Below are positions 1 to 6,794 of a stretch of 11,476 nt of DNA, in pieces. How positions within the stretch are numbered: position 1 is the first letter of the stretch; the number at the start of each line of letters is the position of its first letter. The position numbers and the translations under genes were made by a program. Origin of the DNA: UBA791 sp963602355 (GTDB lineage Bacteria; Cyanobacteriota; Vampirovibrionia; Gastranaerophilales; Gastranaerophilaceae); assembly GCA_963602355.1 (NCBI GenBank), contig CAVCIU010000050.1, positions 1 through 11,476 of the forward strand, read 5' to 3'. Below the pieces are notes generated by a model. That model made no database searches and was not told the origin of the DNA. It was given only the letters and a program-made list of their open reading frames with translations.

Positions 1-1076
1 GCAAATATATTTTGTAAATCATAAACAACAGGTAAATCTCTCATTGTTTGATTTAATAGAATTTTAATATAATGACTCAACGGTAAAGATGCGCTGTAAA
101 TCTTTGCAAATAAAGGCATTGCCATAACTGGATAAGTAACCCCAGCAAATGCAAAACCCATTGCAGAATAAAATGCTGCATTACTCAAACAATATCTAAA
201 ATTACCGTTTATAGACATAAATAATGCGCCCAAACATAATACCGTAAAGATAAATAACAGTGTTGAAACAACTACCATAAAGAAATTACCGCTAAATGGT
301 GAATTGAACAAAACAAAGTACATAAAATAAATTACTGCAAAATCACAAGCAAAAACCAAAAAATATGGAGTAATTTTACCTAGTGTCGCAATGATTATAG
401 ACCCATTTGCTGATTTAAGCCATTTTTTAGTTGTACCTTTTTTAAATTCAATACCAAATGCCCACATTGCAACCATAAGGATTAAAATTTGTAAAATATG
501 ACCGAACGCAATTAGTGATAAAAAGTATTGATAATTCAAATATGGATTAGAACGAACGTGATCATCAACGGCAATCAAGTTAGCTTTTTTAACAGCAACT
601 TGCATTGGTAAACCCTTTTTCGTCCTTGTTTTTGCATCAATACCGACCATCATTGTTTGTACGACAGTGGTAATATCCTTTGATATAATACCGCCAATCA
701 AAATCATTTGATTGTTATAATACATAACCAATTTAGGGTTTTTCATTCTATAAATATCAGATTGAAAATCCTTTGGAATAGCAATCATTGCATAAATCTT
801 ACCTCTTGTAAAAAGGTCTTTTCCTTGCTCAAAATCAGTAATTCTATATTCAATATTACAAGAAGGAAGAGCCTGAATATTACGTTCAAGAAGTCTCGAC
901 AATTCCGAATTATCTTGATTTAAAACCGCAATAGGAAGGTTTCTAGGTGAACCCTCTTTAAAGATAGAAGTTGTAATCAAGCAAAGTACAATCGGCAAAA
1001 CAACCATTAAAATAAGAATTAATGGTTGATTGATAAATTGATTGATTTCTCTTTTTACAACTGCTTTATAAGACAT
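1..1076 (-). CDS. ABC-2 type transporter permease, 3' end missing
   Basis: Inner-membrane permease of the ABC-2/YhiH-YbhR family, expected to work with the HlyD-like adaptor and TolC-like protein encoded just upstream to move a substrate, probably a drug or toxic metabolite, out of the cell. About 358 codons are visible from ATG 1076 (MSYKAVVKREINQFINQPLI). There is one membrane helix at about residues 19-40 and a large extracytoplasmic domain to about 180. A cluster of helices then starts near residues 183-206 (YFLSLIAFGHILQILMVAMW), 220-255 and 265-285, with another hydrophobic stretch near 305-325. That is the usual ABC-2 topology, one helix followed by a block of five. The reading frame is still open at base 1, so the last helix and stop codon lie outside. 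Only one base separates the hlyD-like stop from this ATG, so the two are translationally coupled. No ATPase domain is seen in the visible part. Confidence 0.88.
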   Translation of the reverse strand, partial: MSYKAVVKREINQFINQPLILILMVVLPIVLCLITTSIFKEGSPRNLPIAVLNQDNSELSRLLERNIQALPSCNIEYRITDFEQGKDLFTRGKIYAMIAIPKDFQSDIYRMKNPKLVMYYNNQMILIGGIISKDITTVVQTMMVGIDAKTRTKKGLPMQVAVKKANLIAVDDHVRSNPYLNYQYFLSLIAFGHILQILILMVAMWAFGIEFKKGTTKKWLKSANGSIIIATLGKITPYFLVFACDFAVIYFMYFVLFNSPFSGNFFMVVVSTLLFIFTVLCLGALFMSINGNFRYCLSNAAFYSAMGFAFAGVTYPVMAMPLFAKIYSASLPLSHYIKILLNQTMRDLPVVYDLQNIF

Positions 1077-1077
1077 T

Positions 1078-2013
1078 TTATTTAATCTTTTCCCAATCAG
1101 TAATTGCGCTCATACCAGCTCTCAAATCAGAAATTGGTTCAACTGGGACAGCTCTAACTTCAAAAGTTTTCATATCAAAATCACCTTTAGCTTTTGTAGC
1201 TCTCCAAGTTGCAAAATTACCTAAAACAGAAATGTAATTAACTTTAACTTTGATTTTTTGATTGCCTAAAGCAGGGATTTTAACAAAGAATTCTTTATCC
1301 ATTTTTATTTTTGATAATAAGTCTTCTCTCATATTGAAAGTTACCCAAGAATCAGTATTGTCAGCAACAGTAATGATTGGATAACCAGCTCCAACAAGTT
1401 CACCCTCATCAACAGTAAGTTCTGTGATTTCGCCATCTATTGGTGAAACAATTGAGTTTTCTTTTAAGTATGATGAAACTTCACTAATTGCACCTTTTGC
1501 TCGTTGAACATTTGCACTAGCTGAAAGTTTATCTTCATATCTAGCAGATGCTGTCATATTATAAGCATCTTGCGCTGATTTGTATTGTGCATAAGCTTCA
1601 TCAAGTTTTTGAGTCGGAACAACACCTTCTTTATGAAGTCTGTTTATTCTGTCATAAGTCTTTTTAGCAAGGTTTAATTGATTTAGAGCCATTTGTCTTT
1701 GTTCAACTCTTGCACCATTTGAAGCTTTTTCTTGTTGTGCCATTGCAAGTGCTAAAGTTGCAGCTGTTTGGTCAGCCTTTGCTTGAATTTCTGGAGTATC
1801 CAAAATTAATAGAACATCACCTTTTTTAACTTTGTCGCCTTTTTTGATATTAATCTTTTGAACACGACCAGTTACTTTTGACGATAAATCAACTGATTTA
1901 ACCTCAACTTCACCTTGTAAAATCAATGTATTAGTTTTTTTATAGATATAAATACCCATAAAACAAATACCGATGATTAATATTAATACCGCTAAAACTC
2001 TTTTCTTATTCAT
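1078..2013 (-). CDS. HlyD-family membrane fusion protein (YhiI/YbhG-like periplasmic adaptor)
   Basis: Periplasmic adaptor bridging the inner-membrane permease and the outer-membrane TolC-like channel. The 311-residue protein has a membrane anchor at residues 6-24 and the first half of a biotinyl-lipoyl domain at about 43-75 (GRVQKINIKKGDKVKKGDVL). A long Ala/Gln/Lys-rich coiled-coil hairpin covers about 77-185. The second lipoyl half is at about 187-218 (SIVSPIDGEITELTVDEGEL), and a beta-barrel domain runs to the end, with the family signatures ATWRATKAKGDFD and FEVRAVP followed by LRAGMS. Length and order are normal for the family. The ATG has a good ribosome site, AGGTGG four bases upstream, and the TAG stop of the preceding gene lies inside it, which argues for coupled translation. 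It is the third gene of the tetR operon. Confidence 0.92.
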   Translation of the reverse strand: MNKKRVLAVLILIIGICFMGIYIYKKTNTLILQGEVEVKSVDLSSKVTGRVQKINIKKGDKVKKGDVLLILDTPEIQAKADQTAATLALAMAQQEKASNGARVEQRQMALNQLNLAKKTYDRINRLHKEGVVPTQKLDEAYAQYKSAQDAYNMTASARYEDKLSASANVQRAKGAISEVSSYLKENSIVSPIDGEITELTVDEGELVGAGYPIITVADNTDSWVTFNMREDLLSKIKMDKEFFVKIPALGNQKIKVKVNYISVLGNFATWRATKAKGDFDMKTFEVRAVPVEPISDLRAGMSAITDWEKIK

Positions 2014-2021
2014 AATTCCAC

Positions 2022-3407
2022 CTAAAATTTTTCACCTTTTGAGTTAATAATATAATTTAAAAAATCTTTTGTATTACCGTTTGTCTTTAATAATTCACAT
2101 AAAGTCAAATCGTAATTGTAAAGAGATTGAAGTCTTTCAATCTTAACCTTTGATAGAGCAAGCTCTGCATCAGTAACATCAAGCGAAGTTCTAAAACCTT
2201 CTTTAAAACCTAAACTTGCAGTACGCAAAGACTCTTCAGCATTTGCCATTGAAGCATTTGAAGACTCGTACATTTCTTTATTCTTCATCAATTCTTGATA
2301 TTGTTTCGTAACCAAAGATTCAATGTTATATTGCGCATCAGCAATTTCATAATCAACACTGTGTCTATCAGCATCAGCAGCACGAACATTGTTGTAACGA
2401 CTCAATCCATCAAATAATAAGAAGTTTACAGAACCTCCAATACCAGCTCTTGGGAAAGATTGTGATAAATCACTTGCACCAACGATATCATAAGCAAATA
2501 CACTTACGTTTGGAGAATAGTTTGCAACTTCACTTCTAAATTTTGCGTTCAAAGCTTTTTTCTTTGCCTTTAATTGTTTAAGTTGAGGATTGTTTTCTAA
2601 AGCATTTTTCTTCATTTCCGCAACATCAATTGTACTGTCGTTATACGCAAACAATAATGAATCTGGGTAAATCAAAACATCTTTCAAATCAGCATCTTTT
2701 GATTTGATAAGAGTTTTCAAACCTTCCTCAATAACATTTGCATCTCTTAATGAAGCTTTATATTGTCTTTGAGCATCTGCATAAGCAACTTCTGCGTGTA
2801 ATCTTTCTGATTTAGAAATCATACCTTCACGTTCAAGAGCTTTTGCATCATCAAGATGTTTTTTAATACCTTCCATAACTTGAGCACGTACAGAAACCAC
2901 ATCACGAGCGAGTCTCAAACCATAATATCTTTTTACAAGTTCAACTGTTAGGTTGTCTTGAACTTCAACATATTTTGAATTAGAAGCCTCTAATTTTGCT
3001 CTTGCTGCAGTATTTAGAGCAACAATTTTACCACCAGTAAATATGTTCCAAACAACTGCACCACCAACTGTGAATAAGTTTTGGTCTTGCACAGGTGTTG
3101 TTAAATTCATACTTGGCAATGGCGGAATATTAACAGGTGTTGAAACAGCAATCGGATCAGAAAAATGCATATATGTCGCATTAACTACAACCTTTGGTAA
3201 ATATTGACCAATTGCTGCATTTCTTTCATATTTTGATTTTTTAATTTGTTCTTCAAAAGCCTTCAAAGAGTTGTTATTTTCTAACATTAATTGATAAGCT
3301 TGTTCAAAAGTTAGACCGACTTTTTGAATAGATGCCTCTTTTGTTTCTGCAAAAGCAGGAAGAGTCATACAAACTAATAAAAATATTATTGGTAAAATCT
3401 TTTTCAT
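2022..3407 (-). CDS. TolC-family outer-membrane efflux protein
   Basis: Outer-membrane channel component of the tripartite exporter. The 461-residue protein begins with a clear Sec signal peptide, hydrophobic residues 4-14 and a probable cut after Ala20 (LPAFA before ETKEAS). Two outer-membrane efflux protein (OEP) repeats follow, roughly residues 30-225 and 245-450. Both are rich in long amphipathic helices, and each contains the typical sequence leading to a short beta hairpin (VVWNIFTGGKIV in the first, SVNFLLFDGLSRYNN in the second). The length is typical. The start codon overlaps the tetR stop as ATGA, and an AGAGG ribosome site sits inside the end of tetR. Its presence is the best evidence that the host has an outer membrane. 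The substrate cannot be read from the sequence. Confidence 0.93.
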   Translation of the reverse strand: MKKILPIIFLLVCMTLPAFAETKEASIQKVGLTFEQAYQLMLENNNSLKAFEEQIKKSKYERNAAIGQYLPKVVVNATYMHFSDPIAVSTPVNIPPLPSMNLTTPVQDQNLFTVGGAVVWNIFTGGKIVALNTAARAKLEASNSKYVEVQDNLTVELVKRYYGLRLARDVVSVRAQVMEGIKKHLDDAKALEREGMISKSERLHAEVAYADAQRQYKASLRDANVIEEGLKTLIKSKDADLKDVLIYPDSLLFAYNDSTIDVAEMKKNALENNPQLKQLKAKKKALNAKFRSEVANYSPNVSVFAYDIVGASDLSQSFPRAGIGGSVNFLLFDGLSRYNNVRAADADRHSVDYEIADAQYNIESLVTKQYQELMKNKEMYESSNASMANAEESLRTASLGFKEGFRTSLDVTDAELALSKVKIERLQSLYNYDLTLCELLKTNGNTKDFLNYIINSKGEKF

Positions 3408-3985
3408 ACACCAACCTCTAACATTGCTAAAAATCGTTTAACAATTTCATTCTTCTTCGCCATTAAATCATCGTTTTCAGATGAACATTCAATATAACAA
3501 TTTATCATTGAGTCAAAAATATTAGCCAAAAGATATGCTGTATCTTCTGACATCTTTTTAATTTCTTTTATAATTGAAGCGCTATACGCATAAACACAAG
3601 CCATTGGGTGTTCTTTTCTACGAGAGATACCTCTCAAGAATAATTGGTTATTCTCCATATATGCTTTAATTGTAGTTTTATTTCTTTCAAAATATTTAAT
3701 TTTATATTCAGCCATTTTTTCTAATTTTTCAACAGGGCTAGAAACTTCATCACAAGTAAGCTTCATTTCTTCATAAGCATTTTGAATAATAGAAGAAAGC
3801 CACGCAATAAAAAGACCTTCTTTATTTTTAAAATAGCCATAAATAGTACCGACACCAATACCTAACTCTTTAGATATTTTGTCGATTTGAGTCTTTTCAT
3901 ATCCAGAGATTTTAAAGTACTTATTGGCTGTATCAATAATCAGCCTTTTCTTTAATTCGTCTACTTGATCAATCAACTTTGCCAT
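3404..3985 (-). CDS. TetR-family transcriptional regulator, first gene of the efflux operon
   Basis: A 193-residue TetR-type repressor. Its N-terminal helix-turn-helix lies at about residues 15-57, with the recognition part QIDKISKELGIGVGTIYGYF at 33-52 and the family hallmark KNKEGLF at 54-60. The rest is the variable helical ligand and dimerisation domain, with no closer family recognised. It is the promoter-proximal gene of the operon and overlaps the tolC-like gene by four bases, so it most likely represses its own operon and releases it when an efflux substrate binds. No Shine-Dalgarno sequence precedes the ATG. The six bases between the -10 hexamer and the ATG suggest a leaderless message (see the promoter and operator entries). 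The start is supported because the next conserved block begins only about ten residues later and no better ATG exists. Confidence 0.9.
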   Translation of the reverse strand: MAKLIDQVDELKKRLIIDTANKYFKISGYEKTQIDKISKELGIGVGTIYGYFKNKEGLFIAWLSSIIQNAYEEMKLTCDEVSSPVEKLEKMAEYKIKYFERNKTTIKAYMENNQLFLRGISRRKEHPMACVYAYSASIIKEIKKMSEDTAYLLANIFDSMINCYIECSSENDDLMAKKNEIVKRFLAMLEVGV

Positions 3986-3986
3986 A

Positions 3987-4003
3987 TCAGAATGATATTC
4001 TGA
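3987..4003. promoter_or_regulatory. Candidate TetR operator: perfect 17-bp palindrome
   Basis: TCAGAAT-GAT-ATTCTGA is a perfect inverted repeat with 7-bp arms and a 3-bp centre, two bases upstream of the tetR ATG. It contains the whole predicted -10 hexamer, so a bound repressor dimer would block RNA polymerase directly. Size, symmetry and position are those of TetR-family operators. That this TetR binds it is inference. Confidence 0.65.
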
Positions 4004-4020
4004 AAGAGAATTACATTCAA
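3992..4020 (-). promoter_or_regulatory. tetR operon promoter, predicted leaderless transcript
   Basis: On the minus strand TTGAAT (4015-4020) is followed after exactly 17 bases by TATCAT (3992-3997), matching the -35 and -10 consensus at 4 and 5 of 6 positions. Six bases separate the -10 from the ATG, so the expected +1 is the A of the tetR start codon at 3985. This fits the absence of a ribosome binding site. Read-through from the channel gene upstream is possible, as no clear terminator lies between them. Confidence 0.6.
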
Positions 4021-4065
4021 TACTAAAAATTTAATTCTTAACATTAAGTAATAATATGATTATCT

Positions 4066-4731
4066 TCAATCATCATCGTCAACTTTTATTCTTGGTATTC
4101 TTGGCAAACTCAAGTGATAGAAGGATGCCAAAAGTCTTATTAAAATTGTAATCAAAATCGCAGAAGTTACCGCCAAAATTGGGTTAAGTTTAAACGTATA
4201 CATATAATAATAAATAACAGCACCGACTATTGCTGCAGAGGCATAAATGTCTTTATACAAAACAAATGGAACCTTCCCTGCCAAAATATCACGCAATATT
4301 CCACCGCCAATACCAGTTATAACTCCAACGAATATTGCCAAAAAGGCATTATCTGCAAAGCCATTAACAATAGCAGTATTAGTTCCGGTTACTGCAAAAA
4401 CTCCTAAACCAATCGCATCAAAGAAGTTTACCATATCTTTAAAAAATTGTTTATTCTTTTTAAATTTTACGGTCGCAACGGCACCAGCCCCAAATGCAAT
4501 AACAGAAGTTAAGAAAGCAACAAAGACATAAATAGAATTTCTAAACATTGCAGGTGGCAAAATTCCTAGAATAATATCTCTCAAAGCCCCACCGCCAACA
4601 GCTGTAATAACACCTAGTACAATAATACCAAAGATATCAAAGCATTTTTTAATACCAACAATAGCGCCAGATATTGCAAACGCAATAATACCAATAAGTT
4701 CAATTATCATTATTTCAATACCGAATGTCAT
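4066..4731 (-). CDS. TRIC/UPF0126 family membrane protein (trimeric intracellular cation channel type, YicG/YadS-like)
   Basis: Inner-membrane protein of the prokaryotic TRIC family, whose characterised members form trimeric monovalent cation channels. The 221-residue protein shows the internal duplication of the family. The signature glycine-rich turn occurs twice, as TAVGGGALRDIILG (43-56) and TGIGGGILRDILAG (139-152), each followed by a proline-containing segment (LPP, VPF). Seven hydrophobic segments can be drawn (about 9-26, 33-50, 66-90, 103-121, 128-146, 163-180, 184-205). The C-terminus ends in an acidic tail of four aspartates. ATG 4731 is preceded by AAAGGAAG with a nine-base spacer. 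Met8 is a possible alternative start but lacks its own ribosome site. It appears to have its own promoter within the end of the MATE gene. Confidence 0.9.
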   Translation of the reverse strand: MTFGIEIMIIELIGIIAFAISGAIVGIKKCFDIFGIIVLGVITAVGGGALRDIILGILPPAMFRNSIYVFVAFLTSVIAFGAGAVATVKFKKNKQFFKDMVNFFDAIGLGVFAVTGTNTAIVNGFADNAFLAIFVGVITGIGGGILRDILAGKVPFVLYKDIYASAAIVGAVIYYYMYTFKLNPILAVTSAILITILIRLLASFYHLSLPRIPRIKVDDDD

Positions 4732-4754
4732 TTTTCAAAACTTCCTTTTTGCTA

Positions 4755-4781
4755 ATTATAACAAAAATATTATTTTCTCAA
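4755..4781 (-). promoter_or_regulatory. Promoter for the TRIC-type channel gene
   Basis: A perfect TATAAT (4755-4760, minus strand) is preceded by TGT, giving an extended -10 (TGTTATAAT). TTGAGA (4776-4781) lies 15 bases further upstream, five of six matches to the -35 consensus but a short spacer. It overlaps the 3' end of the MATE gene and lies 23 bases upstream of the channel gene's ATG. Confidence 0.55.
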
Positions 4782-6113
4782 AGATTTAAGTCTTTTCAAA
4801 AGGCTAAGTTTATACCCAGAGAATAAGACAATTGAAGCGCCAATCCAAGCTGCAGGAGTAGCAAAACAAATTCCTAAAAAACCGAAGAAATGACCTAAAA
4901 CAAGTGCGCTCGCACCTCTCAAAACAAGTTCTGCAATGCCAGACACCAAAGGTGCCATTGCTTGTCCCATACCTTGTAGAATATTTCTGAAAATCAACAA
5001 TATAGCTAAGAAAATCATAAATACCATAATGATATGCAAATACATTGAACCTAAATAAATAATTTCATTATTAGCTTCGCTCATAAATATAGCAACCAAT
5101 TGTTCAGAGAAGAATGACAAGCATACAAACGTAATTGCACAAATTGTAATACCAATATTAACAGCACATCTTGTACCTTGTTTAATTCTACTCATTTTAC
5201 CTGCGCCAAAGTTTTGAGCAGTATAAGTTGCCATCGTAGCACCTAATGCAACTAAGGATTGTGAAAAGATTTGTTCAACCCTCATTGCAGACGTATAACT
5301 TGCAACAGCAATTGAGCCTAAACTATTTAGAACATACTGAAGGACAATAATCCCAATAGTTAAAACAGACATTTGAAATCCCATCGGAATTCCTATCCTC
5401 AAATGTTCTAGTATAAAATCTTTATCAAATGTCCAATCTTCTCTTTTTAAATGTAAAATCGGATATTTCCAAAACATAAAAGACATACACAAAATTGTCG
5501 CAACCAATTGAGCAGTAACAGTTGCCCAGCCTGCACCGGCAATACCCATATTAAATTTAGTTACGAATAAAAATGCCAATATGATATTTAAAATTGATGA
5601 AAACATTAAAAAATACAAAGGAGTTTTGCTATCACCAAGCGCCCTAATAACGTTTGATGACAAGTTGTAAAACACTGTTGCAAAAATACCTAAAAACATT
5701 ATGAACAAATAAGTATTTGCCATATCAATAATGTCGTAAGGAGTTCTCAATAATTTTAGCATCGGATAAGTAAAAGGCACAGACAACAAAGTCATAACCA
5801 GCATCAATCCGCCAGAAAGCATTAATGAGGTAGTAAAAGATTTTCTAACCATATCATAATTTCGAGCACCAAACTTCTGAGCCAAAACTACAGTAAAACC
5901 TTGAGTTGAAGCAAAAATAAAGCTTATAATAAAAAATATAAGTGAAGCCGTACACCCAACCGCAGCAAGGGCTTGAACACCTAAATATCTACCAACAATA
6001 ATAGCATCAGCCAAATTGTACATTTGCTGAAAAATGTTACCAATAAATATTGGAAACATAAATGCTAATATAAGATTTAATGGTTTACCGTGTGTTAATT
6101 CTTTTACTGCCAT
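4770..6113 (-). CDS. MATE-family multidrug/toxin efflux transporter
   Basis: Inner-membrane cation-coupled exporter of the multidrug and toxic compound extrusion family (MatE/NorM-DinF superfamily). The 447-residue protein is of usual length with about twelve hydrophobic helices in two homologous halves. The N-terminal family signature is clear: GKPLNLILAFMFPIFIGNIF followed by QQMYNLADAIIVGRYLG (residues 29-45). The segment QGFTVVLAQKFGARN and the mid-protein VRIGIPMGFQ-like sequence (RIGIPMGFQMSV) are also typical. ATG 6113 has a good GAGGAAG ribosome site six bases upstream. It is separated from the flavodoxin-like gene by a strong terminator, so it is probably a separate unit, although its own promoter is unclear (a weak TGCTAATAT extended -10 lies just after the terminator). 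Substrate unknown. Confidence 0.93.
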   Translation of the reverse strand: MAVKELTHGKPLNLILAFMFPIFIGNIFQQMYNLADAIIVGRYLGVQALAAVGCTASLIFFIISFIFASTQGFTVVLAQKFGARNYDMVRKSFTTSLMLSGGLMLVMTLLSVPFTYPMLKLLRTPYDIIDMANTYLFIMFLGIFATVFYNLSSNVIRALGDSKTPLYFLMFSSILNIILAFLFVTKFNMGIAGAGWATVTAQLVATILCMSFMFWKYPILHLKREDWTFDKDFILEHLRIGIPMGFQMSVLTIGIIVLQYVLNSLGSIAVASYTSAMRVEQIFSQSLVALGATMATYTAQNFGAGKMSRIKQGTRCAVNIGITICAITFVCLSFFSEQLVAIFMSEANNEIIYLGSMYLHIIMVFMIFLAILLIFRNILQGMGQAMAPLVSGIAELVLRGASALVLGHFFGFLGICFATPAAWIGASIVLFSGYKLSLLKRLKSLRK

Positions 6114-6142
6114 AACTTACTTCCTCGACAAAATATTAGCAC

Positions 6143-6182
6143 AAAAAATCAATAGAGATTAATTATAAAAATTAATCTCTAT
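6143..6182 (-). terminator. Intrinsic terminator after the DXS-like/flavodoxin-like operon
   Basis: A perfect 12-bp inverted repeat (6152-6163 with 6171-6182, ATAGAGATTAAT and its complement) encloses a 7-base loop. On the minus strand it is followed three bases later by six Ts (6143-6148). It lies 15 bases past the flavodoxin-like stop and before the MATE gene. Confidence 0.8.
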
Positions 6183-6197
6183 CTTCTTTCTTGGAGT

Positions 6198-6782
6198 TTA
6201 TTTTAAGTTTAAAGAATTTAGCCAATTATCAATTTCTTTTGGTGTGGTAGAATTGCCTTTTCCATACACAACCAATTGATTTTTAACAACATCTGCGCCT
6301 GTTGCAAGTTTTGCCATATCATCTGGAATATGGTATCCACCGCCACCACCGTGAGTTGTGAATGGAACAATAGTTTTACCTTCAAAGTTATTTTCTTTTA
6401 AGAAAGTCTTTACGGCAGGTGCCATTGTGTACCACCATGCCGGTGTTCCAACAAAAATCACATCATAATTTGATACATCTCCGTTACTTTTTAGCTCAGG
6501 GAATATATTTTCATCATGTTGTTTTTTAGCAACACCATAAGCTGTTTCGTTATAATCGTTTGGATAAGGAGTTGCTGTTTCAATTCTATACATATCTCCG
6601 CCAACACGATTTTGAATTTCTTCTGCAATATGTTTTGTATTTCCTGACCAAGAAAAATATGCAATTAATATTTTTTTATCCATAGTTTTTTCTCCTTTTG
6701 CTTGTACATTAAATTCTTCCACTAGAACCAACGAAAGAATTGCGATAATTACTAGACCGAAAATTAAAAACATTTTCTTCAT
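6198..6782 (-). CDS. Flavodoxin-like FMN-binding protein with N-terminal signal sequence
   Basis: Small FMN redox protein of the flavodoxin fold (Flavodoxin_4-like). From ATG 6782 it has 194 residues. Residues 1-28 look like a signal peptide or anchor (MKK, hydrophobic 5-20, possible cut after NVQA), followed by a short linker and the flavodoxin domain from Met34. The FMN phosphate loop is FSWSGNT (43-49). The ring-binding loops are GTPAWWYTMAP (112-122) and the glycine-rich THGGGGGYH (143-151). ATG 6782 is preferred over the in-frame TTG just upstream because AAGGAG lies eight bases before it. That site contains the stop codon of the DXS-like gene, so the two are coupled, 12 bases apart. Met34 has its own AAAGGAG eight bases upstream and would give an ordinary 161-residue cytosolic flavodoxin. 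Redox partner unknown. Confidence 0.88.
   Translation of the reverse strand: MKKMFLIFGLVIIAILSLVLVEEFNVQAKGEKTMDKKILIAYFSWSGNTKHIAEEIQNRVGGDMYRIETATPYPNDYNETAYGVAKKQHDENIFPELKSNGDVSNYDVIFVGTPAWWYTMAPAVKTFLKENNFEGKTIVPFTTHGGGGGYHIPDDMAKLATGADVVKNQLVVYGKGNSTTPKEIDNWLNSLNLK
6692..6698 (-). promoter_or_regulatory. Internal ribosome binding site inside the flavodoxin-like gene
   Basis: AAAGGAG on the minus strand lies eight bases before the ATG at 6683 (codon 34), from which the protein reads MDKKILIAYFSWSGNT, the usual start of a cytosolic flavodoxin. It is as strong as the site of the upstream start, so a shorter product lacking the signal sequence is plausible. Confidence 0.55.
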
Positions 6783-6794
6783 CAAGCAATCTCC

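Noticed and set aside
708..923. 71-codon plus-strand frame inside the permease gene
   Set aside because: Antisense to a conserved ABC-2 permease, with no ribosome site or recognisable domain.
4247..4531. 94-codon open frame on the plus strand inside the TRIC-type gene
   Set aside because: It is the antisense of a well-supported membrane protein, has no ribosome site, and its composition (Pro/Ala/Lys/Thr) is that of a complementary-strand shadow.
6783..6785. TTG start for the flavodoxin-like protein
   Set aside because: The next codon is ATG, eight bases from AAGGAG, a better start and spacing.
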